A stretch of 64,000 nucleotides of DNA, taken from the NCBI RefSeq assembly GCF_020382885.2, contig NC_058502.1:12861950-12925949 (forward strand), in the 5' to 3' direction. The translations under genes and the position numbers were made by a program. The notes below the pieces were generated by a model. It searched no databases, was not told where the DNA came from, and worked only from the letters and a program-made list of their open reading frames with translations. Within the stretch, counting starts at the first letter, position 1; each line of letters opens with the position of its first letter. Source of the DNA: Scatophagus argus. Its lineage: Eukaryota > Chordata > Actinopteri > Scatophagidae. Shown piece by piece: positions 1-10,938 of this stretch.

Positions 1-1543
1 AACCGAAGCAGTTGTTGATCACTTGCAGCCCGTAAAGATTTATGAAGAGGAGCTGGGAGTCAGCCGCAATATACTGTTAATATACTGTTATCAGTCAATA
101 ATAAACAAAATCAATCAGCCAGCCACGAGACGTCCTTGAGAACAGAACAGCCATAAACGTGCACAAAAACAGATGCACACAGATGACCAAATGCATCATC
201 TCTAGGGCGTCTTGACCAATGCGTTACACAATAGCAAATGTATCAAATTTTTCTGATACATTAGTCCATTAAGAGTTTTGCGCACTATTACAGGTCTGTT
301 TACGATGAAGCAGAGTGGAGCTCTGCTAATGCATCCCAGTTTGTTTTGATTTCGAGTGGATGTAGGAGAGTGCTCAAAGTAACTGAGGCGATGGACCAAG
401 TGCTGCATAACAGTAAAAACATTAAAATATGGGGGAAAAAACAAAAAAACGCTAAGGTCACTTATGCTACATGTCCCAAATATTAATACTTAATTAACAT
501 TTAATACTAAATTTTCACGCCATGTCATCCAGACACTAAACAAATGATGAAGTCACAGTAACTATAGAACACTTTGGATTAGATTTTTAGACTTAATTCT
601 GATATGCTGCCAAAGTCTACTGGTATTCATCACATTTAATATTTGATCAATAAAATTTATTTCACTTTTATCGGGCCAACAACTAAACTGATTTCCATAT
701 GTCCTTCTTTATGGCTCAGTGTCAGATCTCCAGCATTCCTCTCTTGCTTTATTTGCACAAACATTGTTGCTTTTGCTCTATTATTTTCTTATATCCCTCA
801 TAACTCTCCATTATGAGAACCTGTTTCTCTTAAGTGAAGTAGCTGAAATGCGACTGGTTCTTTCTGCACAGAAGAAGAGTAACATGACGCCCCAAAGGTC
901 CCTTTTGAATGGGAAAGCATGCACAGTGCCTGAAGCAGGAAGGTTGGTATGAAGTCCCAATTCATCATCTGTGATTGATGTTTTTGGTTTTGTCAGGACG
1001 ACTCACGCAAAGAAGGAACGGCTATGTTGAACCAGTGATATAACACCCCCCTCAGAGGTCTTACAAGCCAAAATAAAATAAGCATTTGGGTGTGTAGTGG
1101 CTTTAGTGATGATAATACAAGTACCTGTGGAAGCAATGCATGTCAATCAACCTTTCACATAGAGTTTTGTCTTGCCTCTACCAGGATTAATCTGAATCAC
1201 CATCAGCTCCCTGTGACCCAAAGCAAACACTTAACAACAGCACTGCAAGTATTGGAATTTGAGGTGTGGCATTTACTTTGTCATCGAAATGTCATTCAAA
1301 AATCATACAAAAATTTGTGATTATCTATGATTATCTATGGAAAAGAAGGCTTTAACTTGGACGACAACTCTCCACAAAATAAATATGTACTTAAGGGGAG
1401 GGAAACAAAGTTGAAGTCAAACAAAGAAACTCATCAAAATAAACCTACTCAGTCTAAATACATCTAGATCTTTCCATGTCTGGAATATTCAGCTGAATAT
1501 TGTTCTGTATGTATTGCTGATGTTCTTTGGAGAGCTTACTCAC
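1..1543 (-). other. gclc: gclc intron 2 (part)
   Basis: This stretch lies downstream of gclc coding exon 2 on the minus strand and is read as part of the following intron. I find no segment resembling the third GCLC exon, so the next exon must lie beyond the left edge. Short open frames on both strands have no splice context and no family resemblance. No repeat or RNA gene was recognised. Confidence 0.6.
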
Positions 1544-2764
1544 TTGGGGTTTATCTTTTCCCCCTGGTCTTGGAGAGTTTGCAGAACATCTCCGCCGTTC
1601 AGGACCAGTCGAACCTTTTCATCCTTGTCATCCAATTCCACCAACATGTACTCAACCTCAAAGTAAAAAGAAAAAAAACAACAAAAAAACGAATAAATAA
1701 ATAAACAGGACACATTATCAATCCAGTCAAAACACTGTATTGCAGACTTTTCTAAAATCTAAACCAGGTTTTGCACCAATGCCAGCACAAAGAGACATTT
1801 TCAAGATCAGACAGGGACGCCATCACATCAGTTCCAATTCATCAGTTATGTTACCTTGACTTTGACTCTGGTACCCTGTAATCCCCTGTCTGAAAGAGGG
1901 ATTTATCTATAACAACAGCATTCCACATCGTTCGAAGTGAAAACACTTTGGTCAAGCTGTAGCACACTGAAGTTTTGTGGACTGGCGGTGGGCAAAAACT
2001 AGAAACGCAAACCGGTGTGAAGATCTGAATGAAAGAAAACCGGCAACAGCCAAGTCAACATATCTTCAAATATCATGCAGGCTTTAAGCTCAAGTTTACA
2101 CTAAGCGTCAAGAGTCTGTGGTAGTGCTGCCTGGATTGTCATTATTATTACACAGTTTCTACTAAACTGAGGACATGGAGTACTCAACATGTACAAGCAG
2201 CTGTTTAACATACACTTTTAGTTGGTGAATAACTATTAATAATTGTGTTAGATAACTTTTAAAAACTCTGACGTTTTGTTCTTTAGACTCAGCCACATAC
2301 TTGTATAAATCTTCAGACTTACTGCTAAGAGGACAATCTGACTCTACTGCAATTAGAGTTAACCAACTCGCTGCAAAGGTTTAATTAAATGTAACTGATC
2401 CACATAAAACCAGTAACAACAGGTTTGACTAGTGCTTATCTCGTCAGTGTACTTGCATACATCACGAACTGCTCTTTGCTGGTAAACTGAAATGGCAGCA
2501 ATTTACACAAAAAATGTGAAAGTGAAAGTGAGAATAATAAAAAAAACACTACTGCATGATACACAAGCATCATGACTGACTGCAAACATTTTCCACATTG
2601 TGGTTGATTCTTACCTCATCGCCCCATTTCAATACATCTTTCTGGCGTTCCTTCACCTTGTTGTAGATATTGAGAAACTGAATGATGCCATGCTTTCTAA
2701 TATGGTCGGCATATTTCTTCGTTTCTTCCCAATTCAGCGGAGACCCCTGTGAGAGCAAACCCAT
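1544..2764 (-). CDS. gclc: Glutamate-cysteine ligase catalytic subunit, first two coding exons (partial)
   Basis: GCLC joins glutamate and cysteine in the cytosol, the ATP-dependent and rate-limiting step of glutathione synthesis, and is tuned by the modifier subunit GCLM. Exon 1 runs 2764 down to 2615 (50 codons), starting at an ATG whose product opens MGLLSQGSPLNWEET, the invariant vertebrate GCLC N-terminus. It ends in a GTAAGA donor. Exon 2 runs 1656 down to 1544, starts in phase after a TTTGAG acceptor, and encodes VEYMLVELDDKDEKVRLVL, matching the family. It ends at a GTGAGT donor. Only about 88 of the roughly 637 residues usual for the enzyme are here; the rest lies off the left edge. 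The N-terminal identity leaves little doubt. The next gene, klhl31, is also on the minus strand. Confidence 0.96.
1657..2614 (-). other. gclc: gclc intron 1
   Basis: Intron of 958 bases between gclc coding exons 1 and 2, with a GTAAGA donor and an AG acceptor on the minus strand. It is AT-rich and holds no recognisable gene or repeat beyond a short A-rich tract near 1670-1700. Confidence 0.85.
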
Positions 2765-3480
2765 CGCACAGACAGACTGGAGGTGTAAAGTGGCGGCTGG
2801 TGTCTTGCTGGCTGCCTCTATGAACTTCCACGCCGACCGTTAGCTAACTAGCTAGTTTATCTAACTTGCACGGAGCTAGCATGAACTCCCGCTCCAAACA
2901 AACAGTAAAACCAAGGATCCTTACTAAGGTGCTGTCAGAGAGTTCACAGGCTAAATGCAAAGTCTGTCGGTGCTATTAAGCAGCGTGCCCTGTCGGTAAC
3001 CTTAACTGGGCATCCAGAGGAAGCAGGCCTCTGCTCATCACTTGCTAATGTCTGGTTAGCCCGGTAAAACACACCAGAAAGCTGATATGGATGCTCCCCC
3101 GAAAAAAAAAGCTGACGAGTTAATCAGTGCTCGCTTTCCTAAGCTCGATCATGAACCGAGCCTGTTAACGTGCAGGTCTGTGATGGAATGACAGCAAAGT
3201 GAACCACTTGGTAAGTCGTTGTTGCCAAACCAATCTGGATCATGCAGTCGGGCAGTGTTGTACATATTAACGCCCTCCTGGCTTTACGCACGTGATGTCG
3301 TCGGGCGGAGCGGACGGCGGAGTGGCGTCACTATGACTCAGCATTCTTCGCCTTTCGGCTCCTCCCACTGAACTGTCGATCAGAGGTATGCAACATTCAA
3401 GTGCTGTCGAAAGTAGCAATTTCTGGATGGCAGAGGGAGAAATCGCCGGAAATGTGACAAAAACATGAGCTGTAAACTGA
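2765..3480 (-). promoter_or_regulatory. gclc: gclc 5' untranslated region and promoter
   Basis: The bases upstream of the gclc start codon, on the minus strand, are richer in GC and CpG than the flanks, especially 3265-3370 and around the start codon. No TATA box is evident, so a CpG-type housekeeping promoter is likely. A TGACTCAGCA element lies inside (see 3333-3343), with a CRE-like GGCGTCAC just beside it at about 3324-3331. The transcription start cannot be fixed from sequence alone. Confidence 0.55.
3333..3343 (+). promoter_or_regulatory. NF-E2 / antioxidant response element
   Basis: The bases ATGACTCAGCA match the NF-E2 consensus (A/G)TGA(C/G)TCAGCA and the antioxidant response element core RTGACnnnGC exactly. 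The site is about 570 bases upstream of the gclc start codon. GCLC is a classical NRF2-small MAF target in mammals, so the match sits where such an element would be expected. The match is seen; binding is inferred. Confidence 0.65.
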
Positions 3481-6400
3481 TATACACAGTAATACACAGT
3501 AATACTTTATGCCTACTTTCCCCATATACCAATGATTCCTGGTGTACTAATCACTATACTGTCCTTTAAATGGAAATATATCACAGAATCCCACTGTAAA
3601 TTGAAGAAAAACAATTTTATATCTCCTTCTTTTCCCCTTTAAATTTCTTTGTGCAGTTTTGTTTTGCTCTTCAATTTCCTATTTAAATCTAGATCTTGTG
3701 TTTAAACCTTCAATTTTATAATTTTTTATCAATTTGAGTTTTTAATACTATCCATCACAGGATATAAATTTTCACTCTATGTTTTCAAATTGCCATTTCA
3801 CAGTATTCATTAGTAATGTCAATATCCTATTTCCTTTTTCCGTTTTTGCTGTCCTGTTTAACATTTAATTATAGCCTGACTCCTGACTCCTGAAGAGTTT
3901 TCTCTTTCAATTTTTAATTTTCCCTTTTTTTTTTTAAAAAAAGTGGAGTTGTTATACAACATAAGTCAGTTTACCTATGTTAGCTGTTCATAGTTCAGTT
4001 TATTTAAACCTCCTTCTTTCCTTTTTAAAATCTATTTATTTATTTTTCTTTTTCTAAACTGAATTGTCACTGGTTAACCATTTTGTGAAAGACAAAATGA
4101 AAACTGTTGCTGACCACAGTATGACAGCACAAAATTGTGACAGAAAAAAGCAGCACAAAGGTATTTATTTACTTGATATCTTGCCTTATCATGTTCAAAG
4201 TGCAGTGTTAAATTTAACTAGACTTAAGTGTGGACAAAGTGAAAGTGCTGTCTTCTTATCAGGAGCAATTGAATGCAACATCATGGAGTCAAAAAGTGAT
4301 TGTAATCATGACACAGCAATCAATGTATTATGTATGTTACATTGTTATTATAGGTCACTAAACTGCACTGATAACTGCACTGCGTAAACAACGCGGTTTA
4401 AGTCCCGACACATTGTTCATTTTCTTTGCTTTTCTGGTCTTAAATAGACTGATTAATGACATAATGCTTGTTAATAATCTTTCTAAATTTGTCAAGCTCC
4501 CTACACTCCATAAAAACAGAAACCTGATTGGGTGCTATTTTAGTAATGACTCTCCTTAATGGCAATCACAGCAGCATAGAAATGACAATAAAGACAATAG
4601 GAAATCTTAAGGTACATCTTTGACTGGTTTCTGCTGGAGAGCTGTTTTATTTGATTTCACCTGAACTAATCAGTTCTGGTAACAAAACAGACAGTCCAAC
4701 AGTGAGTGTGGGACTGTAATGTTTACTTATACAAAATGTATTGTTGGTCTGAAACGCGATCAATAGTTTGTTGACATGTAAATTTGAATCTGGTAAACTA
4801 GTCTTGCCTGATAATGCTGGGAACTCCTCACATTTTGTTTCAAACATTGCTTGACCCTGATGGAGGCATGTATATACAATGTATATATGTTACACATGTA
4901 AATACCTGTATTTTTAATTTTATATATTTTAGATTTATACTTATCTTGTTGTTCATCCTATTTTTATATCTTTCACATTCTTTCTCGGTCAGGAAAACTG
5001 CAAGTGCAATGTCTGTACAAACAAGAATTTCCCCTCGGGGATAAATAAGGGAATTCTGATTCTGATTCTGATTCTGATTAATAGGTTTTCACATCCTTCA
5101 AGACTGATGTTCCCAATGAAGGCTGAAATGACCCATCTACCTTTACAACAATTCTTTAATTTCAGTTGTTAGGTGTTTGACTAACCTTTATTATTATGTG
5201 TGAGACAGTACATGAAACCTGAGTACATGAGATGTGTCACAGTCTTTGGGACTAGTGGACAAGATTACACAAGAAACTTATGTATAGTGCATAATGTAAT
5301 AGCCCTTTTATGTATTCATTCTCATGTTACATGCTTGAAGCCCTGTTTCGTCGCTCTCACAGTATTAAAGGTGGAGGTGTCCGATTCTGGAAAAAGGGGG
5401 CTGGTTTTTGAATCTCATTCCCAATAGGGAATGAATTTCAACAATCCACCTTCTTTCAGGCTCGAGCCCTCAGTCACAGAGCTGACCTCTTTGTGGTTTT
5501 ACACTCGTGTTTAACAAATTAGATTAACAGCTGCAAGTTGCTGTAACATTATGCAATAGATGCCAGTGAGCTTCAGGATATTCATATGGAATATTCACCA
5601 TTTCACATATCAGGTTTTGGCTGTTGGTGTATAAATGCTAACCTGTTCTCTTCTAACATGTGTGTAACTACTTAAATATGTAGAAAGATGTCATGAAATG
5701 GAAAAGAAATAGACAAATTTATATCCTATTTTGCTTGACACCAGTCACATAGGATCTCTGTTTTAGCAGCATGGTGATGCTTTTGAGTTCCTTCTAGCCA
5801 TATGCCAGTATTAACTGTACCTTGTCCATTTTTAATAATCCCCTCAAATAGTAAAGGACATCACTAAAAAGGGCTAACAGATATGATCTGAGATTGGGAA
5901 GAGAGAAATGTTCTTGTAAACACGTCATAAGAAGTACATGAACACACCCTAAACATATTTTTGAAATGTGCTCCTTACAAAAATATAATGACTTTAAATA
6001 AATGATCATGGCTCAGAGTATATCTTACACTTCATCTCTTTAATTTAAAAACAAACAAAGATTTGAAAGACGTGAGCAGTCAGGGAATTCATAAGTAGTG
6101 ACCTCCAGGAAAGCTCAGGCTGACAACATCATTCTCAAGTTATATTTTTCTTAATCTTTTTTACAAAATAGTTTCTTTCTGTCACAGCTAAACCCATTCA
6201 ACCTCCATTATTCCAACATTTTCCCTACAGGATCCTGATAGTGTTAGTGTTTATGACAATCACACAACAAGACTACTAGATACTGTACATGAGGTGTGCA
6301 TAGAGTAACTGCAGCCTTATTGTGCAGTCTGTTTAAACACTAATCACAAGTACCTACTCCTGGTAGGTGGTGCCATCACCTCAGCTCCAGCTTTTTGCTG

Positions 6401-6918
6401 CTTATTATTTTCTTCAAGTATCTGTGAATCACAGTAGCTATAGTCACCATAAACAAGATTGTCACAAAATCCTTTAATATTAATAACACAGTGTTGCAAA
6501 CAGACAACACTTTGCAATTAATTTCATGGCACTGGGTAAAAAAGACAGTTATATAACAGGTAATCATAACAACAGCATGATTTTGCATTTGTATAGCTTC
6601 TATAGCATTTCTGGTTTAATTACCCCAACTGAATTGGCCCCAAAAGTAAATTTCTGTCTAAAAATTATGAAATTGGTTATGCCCACTTTGTCTCTATCAT
6701 AAACATTATCTGATCTTAATGATGCCAATTGTATTGAGTAATTATAAATTATGAAAATATATAATACCCCCCCTATTTTAAGAAAGTTGATCAAACCTAG
6801 CCATCTTAGCTCTTGAAAAAAAAAAACTGTTGGTAGAGTCTAGAATCAATATTTATGTAACAGAAAAGCTGGAGACCTTTAGACATGTAAACTACATAAA
6901 CTAATATCACCTAAGGCC
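3481..6918. other. gclc-klhl31 intergenic region
   Basis: AT-rich DNA between the gclc promoter and the klhl31 stop codon. It has T-rich tracts near 3920-3945 and 4020-4055 and one retroelement tail (4860-5079). The part nearest 6918 should include the klhl31 3' untranslated region, but I see no clear canonical polyadenylation signal close to the stop. Open frames here, for example 4064-4387, lack any family resemblance or splice context. Confidence 0.6.
4860..5079 (+). repeat. Non-LTR retrotransposon 3' tail with (ATTCTG)n end
   Basis: The segment ends in TTTCCCCTCGGGGATAAATA followed by about four copies of ATTCTG (5053-5079). This is the usual look of the 3' end of a fish LINE or a SINE sharing its tail: a short GC-rich hairpin, a partial AATAAA and a simple-repeat terminus. 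No reverse transcriptase remains, so it is a strongly 5'-truncated copy. The family is not assigned. Confidence 0.6.
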
Positions 6919-8925
6919 TTATATACTGACTGGTGCAGAAGACACTGAACTGGCTCTGGACTCTCGTGTTTTCCGTGTGGGTATGGTGACGACACAGCAT
7001 GAAATGCCGACTGTAGCTTCTGGCAACTCATCATCCTCAGTCCATTCATTGAGGTCAGGGTTGTAAACCTGAATGCATTTCTTGTACTTCTTCTCGCCCT
7101 CATTCCAGCCTCCGAGGAGATAGACCTTGTTGTTCAAAATTGAAATGCCGGCCGTGCTCACTCCTGTGTGAAGAGGTGTGCAGTAGCTCCACTGCCCATT
7201 GTGAGGGTTGTAAGATTCGACAGCGAGGACATCCACCCTCTCACCACGACCTCCCAACTGACTGCCACCGATGACGTAGGCTCGGTCTCCCACAGAGGCA
7301 GCGCAGTGCCAGCCTCGAGGTGTGCTCAGACTGCTCTTATCCTGCCAGGTGTCAGTTGAGGGGTCATACGAGCACACAGCCCTGGAGTAGGCATTGTTGA
7401 TGTATCCTCCTGATACCAGGATCTTGCCATCGATGATAGAGCTGGCATGACAGCAGCGGGGCACCTCCATGGGAGCTTTCATCTGCCACTGGTTGGAGGA
7501 GGGCACATAGCACTCCATTGAGGCCTGAACACCATCAGCGTTTCTCCCTCCGACAGCAAACAAGAGGCCATTGAAGGTGTTGAGGCTGAAGTGGGTACGT
7601 TTCTGGATCATGTTGCTCAAGTGAATCCAAGTGTTGAAGCGGGGGTCATATCTAAACAGTGTGAGAGGGGAAGGGTTAACAGTTATTTTCTAATTCAGTA
7701 CACAAAATAATAGGATGGATTTCAAATTAAAAGTCACAGTTAGTCCTTACCTGCAGAAGTTGCTAACAGCATGTTTAGCCTGATTCCTTGCATCATTCTG
7801 GTCCTCACCACCTGCCACATACAGGAAGCCATCCAAGACTGCCACGCACTGATTAAAGCTTTTTGCTGGCATTTCGGTCAACTTATTCCACACATTATCT
7901 GCATCTCTGTAAAGAACATCTTTGCTGAGAGATTTCTCTGTCAAGGCAGGGCGTCCACCCACTGTGAGTATCACCTTGAGTCCGCCACGTACCTTTGTTC
8001 TGCGTGACTGAAGTATGTTCTGTTGGTATGGCAGCAGATGGTAATTCATGGCATCAACAAGGAGACGGTGGCACTCAGAGTCTTGCATCATTCTAGGCAC
8101 ACTTTGGACATGATTCACCAGGTCTTGGGCAGAGATAGTGCCAAAGCGAATGTTGGTTAGGAGGTCTGCGGCATACTTCAACCTCTTCTCATCAAAGTCC
8201 AACCATTTCATGGCGATCTGGAAGGCTGTGATCTCAGAAGGAAGATGCAGGGAATCATCCGAGAGGAAATCGCTGATCTGCTCATAGGTGAGCTTCAGGA
8301 ACTGCTCCATCTCAGAAAACTCGATGAAGTTCTCCCTCATGAACTTTTGGGCTGCCTCCTTGGTTTCTTTGAGGTCGTAGGCATCAGCAATATTGGCCAC
8401 ATACATGCAATTCTCCACGCTGAGCTCCTGCATGAGGAAATCACTGCACATCTTCACTAAGGTGCCAATCTGCAACAGCATGGCTGCAGCAATAGTGCTG
8501 CCGATGCTGTACAGTGACAGGGTAAGCTTTCCAGAGTAAGCATATGTGATTGCTGTGGCGAGGCCTACTGGTGAAAGGTCGTTCAGCTCGATCTTCTGGA
8601 GGGACGAATCCTTCTTCAAGATGTTTCTTATGTACTCGCTGCAAGAGGCCATGACAACCTTGTGTACATCAAATGACTTTGACTTGGTGGCGACCGTTAG
8701 ATCACAGAGGAAGCTATCCTGTCTCATGTTGCTCAAACCCTCCAGGAGGTTTGGGGCATACACAGAATCAGTGACTTCAGTTGAAATGCAGCTGAAGCCA
8801 TTTCCTCCTTCCAACAGCGTGTTCAACCCGTTGATTTTATTGATGGGGCTGTCCTCAACCATGATGGTCATTTCATTTATGTCTCCTTTACTCTTTTTGG
8901 TAGTCTTGTTCTTCTTGGGTGCCAT
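6919..8925 (-). CDS. klhl31: Kelch-like protein 31
   Basis: KLHL31 is a BTB-BACK-Kelch protein of striated muscle, probably a substrate adaptor for cullin-3 ubiquitin ligase. Two coding exons: 8925 down to 7751 and 7651 down to 6919, joined across a split arginine codon (donor GTAAGG, acceptor TTTAG), giving 635 residues against about 634 in human. The start at 8925 gives [11 protein letters not shown], the family N-terminus; an upstream in-frame ATG at 9069 is rejected because a TTTTTCAG acceptor lies between. BTB occupies about residues 65-165, BACK about 170-280, then six Kelch blades with double-glycine motifs (TVGG near 321, VAGG near 370, then AVGG, VSGG, VIGG, LLGG). The C-terminus ends [13 protein letters not shown] as in tetrapods. 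It diverges from the elongin A gene. Confidence 0.97.
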
Positions 8926-9990
8926 GGCTGCAGCAGCACAACACAGCCCAAACCCTCTGAAAAAATATAGTAGTGTCAAAAAATATATACTGTCAGTCAA
9001 CCAGCTCAAATCATGTGCCATAGATCTTTCCTGCTCATGAAAATACTTCAGGATATGCCATAACCACAAGACTGAACAACATGAGATTATTGTTGAAATT
9101 TCAGTTATAAATTATTTCTTGCATATGCTGTCTTGAACATTGTTTTTGGGGTCTTGTCCTTGATTTACGTCTATGGATACTGGGGTTTTTTTTGCCCCAA
9201 ATTTAGCCGTAATGTCAGATCCCTGCACACGTAACTTGTTGGATCTACCAAGAAATGCTTTCATGCATTTTGGATTTAGTGGAATTTATTTAGACACAAC
9301 CAAGCACTGGCACCTTTGAAAACATGCTCTGCCAGGTGATGCTGGTGCAAGTGAGCTTGTCAACATGCCCCTCTTTGCATCTGTCACAGTTTATCAGCAG
9401 TATGTCCAAGAATAGCCACCCTGGACAGCTCACTCATGGCGTTCCTTTTATAGACTTTGAGATATGAGCAGCAGGCCTCATGTCCTCTCACTGTGTAAGT
9501 TTAAATTAGAGTAATTTTTCATTTTCTTTGTTTTCTGTAATTGCTTAAGGTTTGTCTTGAATGAGTCACCAAATAGCACAATCTACAAGACGAAAAGTTT
9601 CATAAAAAAAAAGTCATTCCTCAAATTATATACACACAATCCAAAAAACTTGAGGCTGACAGTCAGTGTGGCTGTGTGTAGAAATGATTTTATCAAAAGG
9701 TAAAACATTGACATCCAGCCTTTTCAAATCAAAGTTAGCAAGAAATGAACAAATTTTCCATTGTAAAATGTCTGACAAGTATTAAGTAAGTCCGAAGTAT
9801 TAACTGCTCCAAACTTTTCTAAAATGGCAAACACACGTAGCAAAACTCCACTTACCTGAGAAATGAAGTTGAGGCTGGTGAAGAAGGAACTTGTGCCTCC
9901 AGTTACTGGAGCAGGAGAGACCAGCAGTCACCCCTGCAGAAAGAGACATGCAGTTAACTCCTCCTCTAGGAGACTGAGTGCCAATCAAGT
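8926..9990 (-). other. klhl31: klhl31 5' untranslated exons and intron
   Basis: On the minus strand, 8926-8956 is leader directly upstream of the start codon, preceded by a TTTTTTCAG acceptor. A good donor, CTCAG|GTAAGT, lies at 9856/9855, so an untranslated first exon probably spans 9856 to around 9990, with an intron of about 900 bases (8957-9855). The outer end of this exon is not determined. Confidence 0.5.
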
Positions 9991-10938
9991 ATTGTGCAAT
10001 GCATGTGGCAGAGGGCCGGGACCATACACACCACCCCCCAAGACAGTGTCCTACAATAGCCTCCAATCGGTTGATGTCAACATTCTGTGGGGGCTCGACC
10101 TATATCCTCGATGGGACACCATATGAAGAGTTTAATTCCACCATTGTTTTGAAAAATTTAAGCACCATTTAAGTATGTGAATGAAAATACTTTTTTTTTA
10201 AAATATATTTTTCTCTTTCCATACTCTGGAAAAACTCCTCATATAACAATAAAAATTACCTCGCTTAATTTTTGGATGTGACTATACAGAGAGTGTAAAT
10301 AGAAATCAGCAGAATTTAAGTGCAGAAAAAACAAATTACAGTGTACAGAGGACATGGGGCTGAGTATACAGGGCCCTAATGTGAGGAAGGTACTGCAAAG
10401 ATACTAGAATTAACAGCAATGGTTTTATGAGAAGCCACAGAGAGGACCCTCACAAGACTTGAACACAACCACATCGGCTTGAAATCCACATGATGCTTGA
10501 AATCTTAAAAAAGTTTCAATTTTTTTCTCTCTATCATAGTCATCAGTGTGCTAAGAGTCAGCACGATGTTAAGTCATGGATCCCTTTGTGTAAAACTCTT
10601 GGAAAGGAGAAAACCACTATGTCACTGGAAACTTTTCAAATCAGCACGTCTGATTGTTGTTTCCAAACAACAGCAGCACAATATGTCCCTTCAGAGGGCC
10701 AGTAGTTCCCACAGAGGGATCTGCAGGCACTCAAAAGGCTTGAGGGAAATTTCAGAATTGCACTCTATTGTTATTTTGTACGCTTTAGCAACAATGTGTT
10801 CTTAATATGAACCGTTACATACACACCACACACCTCACATGTTTTCCTGCCGTCGGTTCCGCCCCATTATAATCGTGTCATCAAGGTGCGCGTGCTGCCC
10901 GGTGTGTGTGGACGATCGGTTGCACGTGAATCACCGTG
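9991..10938. promoter_or_regulatory. Divergent klhl31 / elongin A promoter region
   Basis: About 0.9 kb between the likely first klhl31 exon (minus) and the elongin A start codon (plus). The 100 bases before 10939 are GC-rich, with TTCCGCCCC and CACGTG-like elements, which suits a TATA-less promoter for the elongin A gene. The middle (10140-10800) is AT-rich with no recognised gene. Confidence 0.45.

Noticed and set aside
4064-4387. 107-codon plus-strand frame between gclc and klhl31
   Set aside because: AT-rich DNA, no recognised domain, no splice signals or promoter; length is within chance for this composition.
8926-9069. Longer klhl31 start giving 48 extra N-terminal residues
   Set aside because: A TTTTTTCAG acceptor lies between this ATG and the family start, the extra residues have no family match, and the ATG at 8925 gives the known N-terminus and length.
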